A stretch of DNA of 64,000 nt from Liolophura sinensis (Eukaryota; Mollusca; Polyplacophora; Chitonida; Chitonidae), in NCBI RefSeq assembly GCF_032854445.1, contig NC_088300.1, positions 5,332,001 through 5,396,000 of the forward strand, in the 5' to 3' direction. Below the pieces are notes generated by a model. The model was given only the letters and a program-made list of their open reading frames with translations, ran no database searches and was not told where the DNA came from. Shown one piece after another: positions 35,940-47,900 of this stretch. Each line of letters opens with the position of its first letter. Position 1 is the first letter of the stretch. A program made the position numbers and the translations under genes.

Positions 35940-38900
35940 ATGGGATCTTCGTGCTGTGTTAGAAACCTGACTCTGATTGTCACTGTATTGGTGGAGATTT
36001 TAATAAACGGCGTTTACTCAGGGTCATCGCCTGTCATAATTACCGATGACAACTGGAAAGACATGCTAACCGGCGAGTGGATGGTCGAATTGTAAGTGGG
36101 TATGACGTGCAGTTAGATCATTTGGGGTGCAAATTTCGCTACAAAGCCACACTACATGTATGTGAAGTTTATTGAAAGCATGTGAAATAACTGGACAAGT
36201 GACAATGTCTTCCTTGTTTATTGAGTGTTCTTGTGCAAAAGTTTTCACTTGTACAGTATTTTTAAATATAAACATATTGTTGAGTGGATAAAACATTGAT
36301 GATTTTCTTATTTAAATCAGTAAATTTATCTGCTATAGGACTGACTGAGATTTGCATATATTCACAGTGTGTAGAAAGGATACTAGAAGAAAGTAGTATA
36401 GTACATTCTTCAGTCCCTCTCACTGATACTGGTATGTGAATCAAATTGGTAGTGTTTAGTCAGATTCGCAATTAAAGCACTGCATAAGGACTTTAGAGAT
36501 TTAACAACGGTGAGTTCAAGCCTTGTTTTCAGTGGCCTTGATGACATTAAAATATTTCCACTGCTCAATAAGCTACTGTCAGCTTTACATCAGAAGTAGT
36601 TGAAATTCTTAGAATTTTGCTTGTTCATAACCATTTCAGCTGAAAGAAACATAATGCGTAATTACTATGCAGTAATTAATGCTTGTACAAATATTGGTTC
36701 TTATCACCACTCTAATGATTCATTGTGTGCAGTGGAATAAATGTAGGTGTGGGTGTGGACTGCAGGGATCTGCATTCAGTATATTTACAAATGATTGGTT
36801 GTACTGGAATGATATAGATCTGATATTTTTAAAAACTCAAAAAGGTTTTTTTTCTATGTAACATAGTCTGTTGTATTGTAATCTCTTAACATATCATTAT
36901 GATGATATTAAAAAGATAGTATAAGATTGTCTGTATTGTTGCATTCCTGTCTTCACCATGTTATAATCCATGATTTCTTGATGTATATTACTTAAATACA
37001 TGCCTTATGATTACAAGTCCTAAATACACATTTATCTGATAATTTAAGGCTGCTGTATACTAGCTAGCACTGAAATTCACCTTCAGGTGCAAGGACCATT
37101 GAACATTGGCTCGTGCAGCTGTTTGAGAATGGTAAAGTCTCAAGTCCCTTCATAGCCTTTTCTGAATATACATGTAATGTGTCATTTATCTGATATATTC
37201 AGGATATTGGGAAAATGTGATGTCCGAATCCACAGCTGTGCCAAGAGGCTTCAGAAAAGATGGCTAATTGTTCCTTCTCTACTGGCCTCATTCACGGCTG
37301 AGTAATAGAATCTGAGTTTGATGGAGCCAGCTGTTGTGACTTTAACTTTGTTTCACATTGCCCATTTCTTGGCTGAGGGCATCATCTCTAAATCATGTTT
37401 CTGTAAATATGATTATGTATGAAATATTATAAACCTAGTAGCTTGTGATACAGATAGTATAAGTCTTACTTATGTTAAACTGGAAGTGAGGAAAAAGTGA
37501 GAAAACTTCTGATTGCTGTTTTTGATAACATGTTGGCATTGCAGAGCGTGCAGTGTACCAGAGTACACAGCATGGGAAATAACTTGGCATATTTTCTTCA
37601 TTAACTTCACTGAAGGAAGAGTTCCAGTGGAGTGAAATGTTGCCAGAAACTGTGGCAGGTCTTCTCGTGAAATCAGCAGAGTGTCTGTGCTGAAGTAGGC
37701 CTTACTCACATGATTGACCTTTTTGTGTCGTTGTTGTACTCCAAGTGTTCTTTGTACTTATTATTTTTCTGTTCACCCTGAACCAAATTATGCATGAATC
37801 TAATAACATAAAGGTAAAATGAAGATAAAAAGTGAGTTCATTGGTTCTCATTGGATCTTTTTCAACTTCTTACCAGAGATTCTTCATGTTTTTTATTGCA
37901 TGAAAATGGATTTAATACCAGTGAACCAGAACTACTTATACTGAGATGAGATGTACATTTATTGAATGTTTAAAAAACTAGTTTTACTCTGACACAAAAC
38001 CTGGAGATTCTACCCAGTTGTTGGTGAGGCTACAAAGGGAGATAGGTATATGTGTGTGTATACAAGTATACATGGGCAGTGTGTGTACTCTGTACCTGAT
38101 AATACACAGGCCGCTCTCTTTGGTTTTCCATCGCTCTCTCTTTGCCTTAGATTCAGCTTCTACACACATGAAAACAGCTCTACTGGGTGGGGTGAGCTCG
38201 GTTTGTGACACTTCATAACTCATGAATGAGACTGGTCACATAGACTTTGCCACCTTATACAGTAGTCATGTCTTCAATACCTCTCAGTATTAGAGCTAAA
38301 GTGAATCGCTCATGTGTATCTACTGTCCAGGTTGTATATTCTGATCTCCTGCAGGCTTAATACTGTCCATTGGCTCAAAATTTCTGAAAATACACATGAC
38401 TATCTGTGACATCTATTTTGGAAACTGTTAGACTTAGGGTTGTAACTCTTAACCAGTTATGCAGTATCCATGTTAGACAGGCCCTGGTGTAAGTGCATCA
38501 TTTTAATTTAAACACTGTCAATAGACTTTCACAAAGTCATTTTTCTTCCAAGGAAAGGACATTATAAATAGAAAAAGTGTCTATTGTGATCTGGTATCAC
38601 ATGGCACTTTGCTTACTTTCACTGTTCAGCTATTCAAGCAGATTTCTTCTCAAATTTCATTGTTCAGTGTCATTAGTCAGTGTGAAAATCACTACTGTTT
38701 TTTAATAGTGTAGAATATGAACTCACTAAGGATTAGTTAATGTTTATTGGGTAATGAATAAAATTTCAAAGTACTTTATAATGGTAGGCCTACATGCACC
38801 ATGCACTGATATTGGTGGGATTGGTCAGCCTGAAAACTCTGACATTTCGTATGAATTAATAGTTGCAAAAATTGGAAGTCAGAGGCAAACACAAATTCAC

Positions 38901-41900
38901 TTTAAAAATATTGTCACAAGAAGAAAGCCTTCATATTTGCTATGGCGTCCTTTTTGCTGAGCTGTGGTTAGGCATGATGAAATTATTCATGGTGAATTGT
39001 GACATGACATAAGAAAAGGAACACAATTCCTGTTTTTTTTTTTTTTATGCCTTCTTATATGTTGACCAGCATGTCCCTGGAAAGCTACAAATATTAAATC
39101 CATGGTGATATTAAAGGTTTTGTCTGTCAAAGCTAGATTCAAATGGGGATAAAACCCATCTACGTGTGTTTAAATGATCTGTGGGATTTAATGTTTGTTT
39201 ATAGGCTGCTAATATCTTTTTTATTGACAAAAACTGAATTCATGGCATTTAAATCATCAGTCATAACATTAAAGTTAGCATTGATGTCCACAAGTCAGTT
39301 TTACATAAGTGTTATCCCCTATTTGAGGCTGAAATGAAATATGGAAGGAGCAAGATATGCATGTAAGTTGAACCTTCTATAGCCCAGTATAAATCTGAAT
39401 CACTGCTCATGAGTTTGTGAGTTAAAATTCAGATGTTGATAACTCACGAGTAGTTTCCATGCAACGAGGTGTGTAAAAGATACTAAAGTGTGACAAAAAT
39501 TATATCTTTTTGGCTGTTTTTTCAGAATAACATGATACAAGTAATACATAATATGACCATTGTCATGATGATTGAACATGTATGTAGTAAACTTAAATCA
39601 CACCAATGAAGGAAGTAAATGAGACTGTGTATAATTTTGACCACTTAGTACATGTATATAGGATTGTTTTTGCCTGTGTTTCAGCATGGCTCCGTGGTGT
39701 CCAGCATGCAAGTCATTTGAGACGACGTGGCAGAGTGTGGCCAGCTGGAGCAAGGACCTGGACATGAATGTGGGGGTGGTTGATGTCACTGAGAATCCAG
39801 GTATAAAGCCTGCAGAGGAAGATGAGTTGGCCCTCTTCTTGTTTTGTTCAGACCGGAAATATAACATTGTTTATAATGTATGCAAAAAATATACACGCAT
39901 ACAGTCAGAGTTCCTTGCGTCGAAATGTCAGCGCCAGGTGATATTATTATGTATGAATTGTGATGCAGTGACCACAATGTTGCTAAGGCTACAACACTGC
40001 AGAATGTCAGGTCTTGCAGAACAAATTGGAAATATGAAGGTCTATTTCGCCAGTCATCTGTTAGCCTCCACCATTCCTAGACTAGTCTTTTCCACTGCAG
40101 TACTATTGGGGCTTTACTTAATTCCAGAGCTGAATAGTTTTTATGTTTTTTAGCAAATGTAATGTCATGTTCATTTATGCTGAAGTACATTTTTGGTGTC
40201 TTTGTCACACATGCATATCAGTCTAAAAAACATTGTAGTGGATACTGTATCTCTATGTCCATAAGGTTCCTTTAACACCTGTATTTTAACATCAGCACTT
40301 ACCATTACCATAAATAAGGATAAACATAAATGAGTAAATAAAAGTGAGGTGTGGGTCAGTGGGTAGCAGATGCTGATTTGATCTTTGATGACCCAGTTTT
40401 CAGTCATGTATACACGTACATATTTGTATCTGATTAGGCAAATGTAGTTAAATTATATGATACCAGGATGTGTAATATATACTGGTCCCTTCATGCTCTT
40501 CATTTTCTGTGTGTATAGAATCTGTGAGAACTCAGCAATGAGTGAGTGGCTGTTTCCTTCCAGCTTCTGCAAACCCATTTACAGTATACAGGCACTGAAC
40601 TCAGTAGTTTGTTTGTAATTTCACAGTCACTCCATTGATATTTTTTACTGCTATCAGATACAGTGAAAGGTACATTTACAGTGCAATGTAAACACTGGTA
40701 GAAGAAAAAATGATCTACATGTATGTGTAGTCAAACAGGAATGCAGGCTGTAGGCTACCATTACTGATCATTTTGTTTGTGGTCTACATGTTTGTGTTGC
40801 TGTGCTGAACAGTTCTACAGGGAGGAAAGATTGTTCTTCACGGTGTTGATGTTGTAGGCTACCATTACTGATCATTTTGTTTGTGGTCTACATGTTTGTA
40901 TTGCTGGACAGAACAGTTCTACAGGGAGAAAAGATTGTTCTTCACGGTGTTGATGCTGTAGGCTACCATTACTGATCATTTTGTTTGTGGTCTACATGTT
41001 TGTGTTGGTGGGCAGAACAGTTCTACAGGGAGGAAAGATTGTTCTTCATGGTGTTGATGCTGTAGGCTACCATTACTGATCATTTTGTTTGTGGTCTACA
41101 TGTTTGTGTTGCTGGACAGAACAGTTCTACAGGGAGGAAAGATTGTTCTTCACGGTGTTGATGCTGTAGGCTACCATTACTGATCATTTTGTTTGTGGTC
41201 TACATGTTTGTGTCGCTGTGCAGAACAGTTCTACAGGGAGGAAAGATTGTTCTTCACGGAGTTGATGTTGTAGGCTACCACTACTTATCAATTTGTTTGT
41301 GGTCTACATGTTTGAAATGTACCTGCATTCCTGTTTGACTACACATACATGTAGATCATTTTTTCTTCTACCAGTGTTTACATTGCACTGTAAATGTACC
41401 TTTCACTGTATCTGATAGCAGTAAAAAATATCAATGGAGTGACTGTGAAATTACAAACAAACTACTGAGTTCAGTGCCTGTATACTGTAAATGGGTTTGC
41501 AGAAGCTGGAAGGAAACAGCCACTCACTCATTGCTGAGTTCTCACAGATTCTATACACACAGAAAATGAAGAGCATGAAGGGACCAGTATATATTACACA
41601 TCCTGGTATCATATAATTTAACTACATTTGCCTAATCAGATACAAATATGTACATATATACATGACTGAAAACTGGGTCATCAAAGATCAAATCAGCATC
41701 TGCTACCCACTGACCCAAGAAGAACAATCTTTTCTCCCTGTAGAACTGTTCTGTCCAGCAACACAAACATGTAGACCACAAACAAAATGATCAGTAATGG
41801 TAGCCTACAACATCAACACCGTGAAGAACAATCTTTCCTCCCTGTAGAACTGTTCAGCACAGCAACACAAACATGTAGACCACAAACAAAATGATCAGTA

Positions 41901-44900
41901 ATGGTAGCCTACAGCATCAACACCATGAAGAACAATCTTTTCTCCCTGTAGAACTGTTCTGTCCAGCAACACGAACATGTAGACCACAAACAAAATGATC
42001 AGTAATGGTAGCCTACAACATCAACTCCATGAAGAACAATCTTTCCTCCCTGTAGAACTGTTCTGTCCAGCAACACAAACGTGTAGACCACAAACGAAAT
42101 GGTAAGTAATGGTAGCCTACAGCATCAACACCGTGAAGAACAATCTTTTCTCCCTGTAGAACTGTTCTGCCCACCAACACAAACATGTAGACCACAAACA
42201 AAATGATCAGTAATGGTAGCCTACAGCATCAACTCCATGAAGAACAATCTTTCCTCCCTGTAGAACTGTTCTGTCCAGCAATACAAACATGTAGACCACA
42301 AACAAAATGATCAGTAATGGTAGCCTACAGCATCAACTCCATGAAGAACAATCTTTTCTCCCTGTAGAACTGTTCTGCCCACCAACACAAACATGTAGAC
42401 CACAAACAAAATGATCAGTAATGGTAGCCTACAGCATCAACTCCATGAAGAACAATCTTTCCTCCCTGTAGAACTGTTCTGTCCAGCAACACAAACATGT
42501 AGACCACAAACAAAATGATCAGTAATGGTAGCCTACAACATCAACACCATGAAGAACAATCTTTCCTCCCTGTAGAACTGTTCTGCCCACCAACACAAAC
42601 ATGTAGACCACAAACAAAATGATCAGTAATGGTAGCCTACAACATCAACACCATGAAGAACAATCTTTTCTCCCTGTAGAACTGTTCTGTCCAGCAATAC
42701 AAACATGTAGACCACAAACAAAATGATCAGTAATGGTAGCCTACAACATCAACACCGTGAAGAACAATCTTTCCTCCCTGTAGAACTGTTCAGCACAGCA
42801 ACACAAACATGTAGACCACAAACAAAATGATCAGTAATGGTAGCCTACAGCATCAACTCCATGAAGAACAATCTTTCCTCCCTGTAGAACTGTTCTGCCC
42901 ACCAACACAAACATGTAGACCACAAACAAAATGATCAGTAATGGTAGCCTACAACATCAACACCGTGAAGAACAATCTTTCCTCCCTGTAGAACTGTTCA
43001 GCACAGCAACACAAACATGTAGACCACAAACAAAATGATCAGTAATGGTAGCCTACAGCATCAACTCCATGAAGAACAATCTTTTCTCCCTGTAGAACTG
43101 TTCTGTCCAGCAATACAAACATGTAGACCACAAACAAAATGATCAGTAATGGTAGCCTACAGCATCAACTCCATGAAGAACAATCTTTTCTCCCTGTAGA
43201 ACTGTTCTGTCCAGCAACACAAACATGTAGACCACATACAAAATGATCAGTAATGGTAGCCTACAGCATCAACACCGTGAAGAACAATCTTTTCTCCCTG
43301 CAGAACTGTTCAGCACAGCAACACAAACATGTAGACCACAAACAAAATGATCAGTAATGGTAGCCTACAGCATCAACACCATGAAGAACAATCTTTCCTC
43401 CCTGTAGAACTGTTCTGCCCACCAACACAAACATGTAGACCACAAACAAAATGATCAGTAATGGTAGCCTACAGCATCAACACCATGAAGAACAATCTTT
43501 TCTCCCTGTAGAACTGTTCTGTCCAGCAACACATACTACATGCGTATGTTTCTGGCTCTGTTCTTTTACATACACCAGAATGAAATCATACTGGACATCC
43601 TCCTAATGCCTACTGTTATGTCTGACCAGTCTCTTTTTTGTATTTGTTGTTGTGAATCTGATTCTTGAATGGCAGTACACATATTTATGACATTGTTATA
43701 GTTTGCACTTTTGTCCTGGTCTCCAAGCTCCTGCAGATCCTCAGTATTTTATATTCTTATTTTTGACTTCCAGTTTTGAGTGGTCGTTTCTTGGTCACTG
43801 CACTCCCAACCATTTACCAGTAAGTATAATGTATGGATTTTTGCAGCATGCGTTCTTCTTTCATTGATGTTTTATGTCATTCACTTTGTTTAGCAGTGCT
43901 AGAATGTCTCTCTGTAAAACAGATGTTGTTTTCTTTCCTGTGTAATATTGCATGTACATGTATATGTGAGAATGTTAGAAATGTAGAGTGACACAAAATA
44001 GATTCACTTTCCTTCTGTTTTCTGCAGATCTAATCTGTGGAACCATTAGAGTGACATGGTAGATTTGATATGAATATAATAATTTCATCTCAAACTATTT
44101 AATGTGTCAGTTTACAATTTAATTTTTTAAAAAATGCTCTGGGGGCAAATTGTATGTCTTAGATTTACCCCTATATTGTTCCATGTGCATATTTTCCATC
44201 AGTGGTTGAAACTTCTAAATAATGTCAAGGGTAAAATTACCGGCTTACCATGACCAGCTTATTCAGACCCTTCCCCATTCCCTACACATACATTGTTTTT
44301 ACAACTATCGTTGCTGACATCTCTACTGCAGGCTACTTAACTTGCAGACTGACCGCTGAGGCATTAGGAAAACAGTAGTTCAAAGCAATTTTTACCTCCG
44401 AAGAAGAAAACTGATGATTTTTTTGGTACTTAAGTATGTAGGAACACCCTAAACAATGCATTAAGCACATTCAAAGCATATGTTGTGATATATACTTTAT
44501 GTCAGTTTTGGGAATAACTATAAAAACCTTCAGATGACAAGTACAGGATGTGGGATCATGTCATCTGAAGTTGAATGAAGACTAGTTACTCCCAGAAGGA
44601 TATGATATCCTCATCTCAATTTGCAGGAACATGTTCAGTGAAGACCATGATCATTCCATGTTCAGTGAAGACCATGATCATTCCATGTTTAGTGAAGACC
44701 ATGATCATTCCATGTTTAGTGAAGACCATGATCATTCCATGTTCAGTGAAGACCATGATCATTCCATGTTCAGTGAAGACCATGATCATTCCATGGCTGT
44801 TCATGATCACTCCATGTTTGTTTCCTATAATTTGTTACTCTCCGGCTGTATGTGGGAAGGTTTTCCAGCAACCTGCGGATGGTGGTGGTTTTCCCAGGTC

Positions 44901-47900
44901 TCTGCCGGGTTTCCTCCCACCATAATGCTGGTCATCGTCGTGGAAGTGAAATATTCTTGAGTACAGCATAAAACACCAATCAAATAAATCAAATATGATT
45001 TGTTACAGCATAAAAGATGGTGAGTTCCGTCAGTATAGCGGACCTCGCGACGAGAGCTCATTGGTCAGTTATGTGGATGATAAAAGCTGGGAAAACAGTG
45101 AAACAGTGTCCTGGTGGTTCAACCCAGCTTCCATACAGTAAGTGGAATATGTACTGGTTTATTAAACTTTTAAGAATACTGGTCCTTTTTCAAGATTGTA
45201 TTACTGGTGAGCCTGGTCGGCTAGGCGACATATATACTATATGTGGCAGTATACTGTGGCTGGGTGTGTTACTGGTCAGCCAGGTGGCAGTGCACTGTGA
45301 CTGGGTGTGTTACTGGTCAGACATGTGTCAGGATACTGTTGCTGGGTGTGTTAGTGGTCAGCCAGGTGGCAGTATACTGTGACTGCGTGTGTTACTGGTC
45401 ATACATGTGTCAGTATACTGTGACTGTGTGTGTTACTGGTCAGTGAAGTGGCAGTATACTGTTGCTGGGTGTGTTACTGGTCAGTGAAGTGGGAGTATAC
45501 TGTGACTGTGTGTTTCTGGTGAGTGAGGTCGCAGAATACTGTTGCTGTGTGTGTTACTGGCCAGTGAGGTGGCAATATACTGTTGCTGGGGTGTGTTACT
45601 GATCAGTGAAGTGGGAGTATACTGTGACTGTGTGTTTCTGGTGAGTGAGGTGGCAGAATACTGTTGCTGGGTGTGTTACTGGTCAGTGAGGTGGCAGTAT
45701 ACTGTTTGCTGGGTGTGTTGCTGGTCGGCCAGGTGGCAGTATACTGTGACTGTGTGTGTTATTGGTCAGTGAGGTGGCAGTATACTGTTGCTGTGTGTGT
45801 TTCTGGTCAGTGATGTGGCAGTATACTGTGACTGTGTGTGTTACTGGTCAGTTAGGTGGCAGTATACTGTTGCGGTGTGTGTTTCTGGTCAGTGAGGTGG
45901 CAGTATATTGTGACTGGGTGTGTTACTGGTCAGTGAAGTGGGAGTATACTGTGACTGTGTGTGTTTCTGTTAAGTGGGGTCACAGAATACTGTTGCTAGT
46001 TGTGTTACTGGTCAGTGAAGTGGGAGTATACTGTGACTGTGTGTGTTTCTGGTGAGTGAGGTGGCAGAATACTGTTGCTGTGTGTGTTAGTGGTTAGTGG
46101 GGTGGCAGTATACTGTTTGCTGGGTGTGTTACTGGTCAGTGGGGTGGCAGTATACTGTTGCTGTGTGTGTTTCTGGTCAGTGATGTGGCAGTATACTGTG
46201 ACTGTGTGTGTTTCTGGTGAGTGAGGTGGCAGAATACTGTTGCTGTGTGTGTTAGTGGTCAGTGAGGTGGCAGTGTACTGTTTGCTGGGTGTGTTACTGG
46301 TCAGTGGGGTGGCAGTATACTGTGACTGGGTGTGTTACTGGTCAGCCAGGTGGCAGTATACTGTGACTGGGTGTGTTACTGGTCACTGAGGTGGCAGTAT
46401 ACTGTGACTGGGTGTGTTACTGGTCACTGAGGTGGCAGTATACTGTGACTGGGTGTGTTACTGGTCACTGAGGTGGCAGTATACTGTTGCTGTGTGTGTT
46501 TCTGGTCACTGAGGTGGCAGTATACTGTGACTGGGTGTGTTACTGGTCAGTGAGGTGGCAGTATACTGTGACTGGGTGTGTTACTGGTCAGTGAGGTGGC
46601 AGTATACTGTGACTGGGTGTGTTACTGGTCAGTGAGGTGGCAGTATACTGTGACTGGGTGTGTTACTGGTCACTGAGGTGGCAGTATACTGTTGCTGTGT
46701 GTGTTTCTGGTCACTGAGGTGGCAGTATACTGTGACTGGGTGTGTTGCTGGTCACTGAGGTGGCAGTATACTGTGACTGGGTGTGTTACTGGTCAGTGAG
46801 GCGGCAGTATACTGTGACTGGCTTTGTTAGTGGTCAGCCAGGTGGCAGTATACTGTGACTGGGTGTGTTACTGGTCAGTGAGGTGGTAGTATACTGTGAC
46901 TGGGTGTGTTACTGGTCAGCCAGGTGGCAGTATACTGTGACTGGCTTTGTTAGTGGTCAGCCAGGTGGCAGTATACTGTGACTGGGTGTGTTACTGGTCA
47001 GCCAGGTGGCAGTATACTGTGACTGGGTGTGTTACTGGTCAGCCAGGTGGCAGTATACTGTGACTGGGTGTGTTACTGGTCAGTGAGGTGGCAGTATACT
47101 GTGACTGGGTGTGTTACTGGTCACTGAGGTGGCAACATGTACTCATATTGTAGCTGTTCTGCCTTGTTCATCAGTAATTTTACATTTATCATTGCAGTAT
47201 GGGAGGAGTTGGTCTTTTCTTTAAAGTGTCCATGGTAGTTAGGGTAAGTCAATACAGCACATTATAGTATGTCATGTTTTTCTACTTTTTCTAATGCATT
47301 GTTCTGATGTGAGCATAGAAGTAAGTTAAAATTTAAAGCCTAACATATATTGCTGACATAAACTGTACATATGACTCTTTATACACATGTACTTGTGGTT
47401 GCACTTTATATCTTAAGTAAGGTTCATTATGGTGAAAATCAGATATTGTCAGCCTATGTAATGTGTAGTCTTCTTTTTGATTTATTCCTGTGTTACTGTG
47501 GCTTACTGGTCCATGTGTTTATCTTTCTTCCAGGTATTTTACAATGTTATGGTTCAAGACTACGGTATTCCTGAATGGGGCTGCTACATAATATTTGCTA
47601 TTGTAACCATAATAGCAGGACTTTTGTTGGGATTGGTACGTAAATTTAAGATGTGTTTTTTAGAAAAATCATACTTTACATGGAAATAAGCATTCATCAG
47701 ACAGATACTTAGGCTGCAGCTAAGGCTTGAGACAAATTCTGATCAATTTCTCCAAAAAGAAATACATAAAATATGGCATCAAAAGTATCATTTTAGGCCT
47801 CTGTATGCTTTGAAAGTGCATTTTTACATACCAAACTTTTGGTGAAATATAGTAATTTAGAAGCTCATTAAAGATTGAAAACATTTCTGTATTTGAAATT

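Noticed and set aside
40353-43534. CRISPR-like array of regularly spaced repeats
   Set aside because: The 104-bp units are contiguous tandem repeats without unique spacers, and the context is an animal intron.
44616-44960. His/Asp-rich (MFSEDHDHS)n metal-binding-like repeat protein
   Set aside because: Six copies of a 27-bp DNA repeat in a TMX1 intron, running into a SINE; both strands are open, as expected from the repeat.
45017-46055. Several plus-strand ORFs rich in CYW/VTGQ repeats
   Set aside because: They are frames through the 41-bp minisatellite; the true coding part here is only exon 4 of TMX1 at 45009-45137.
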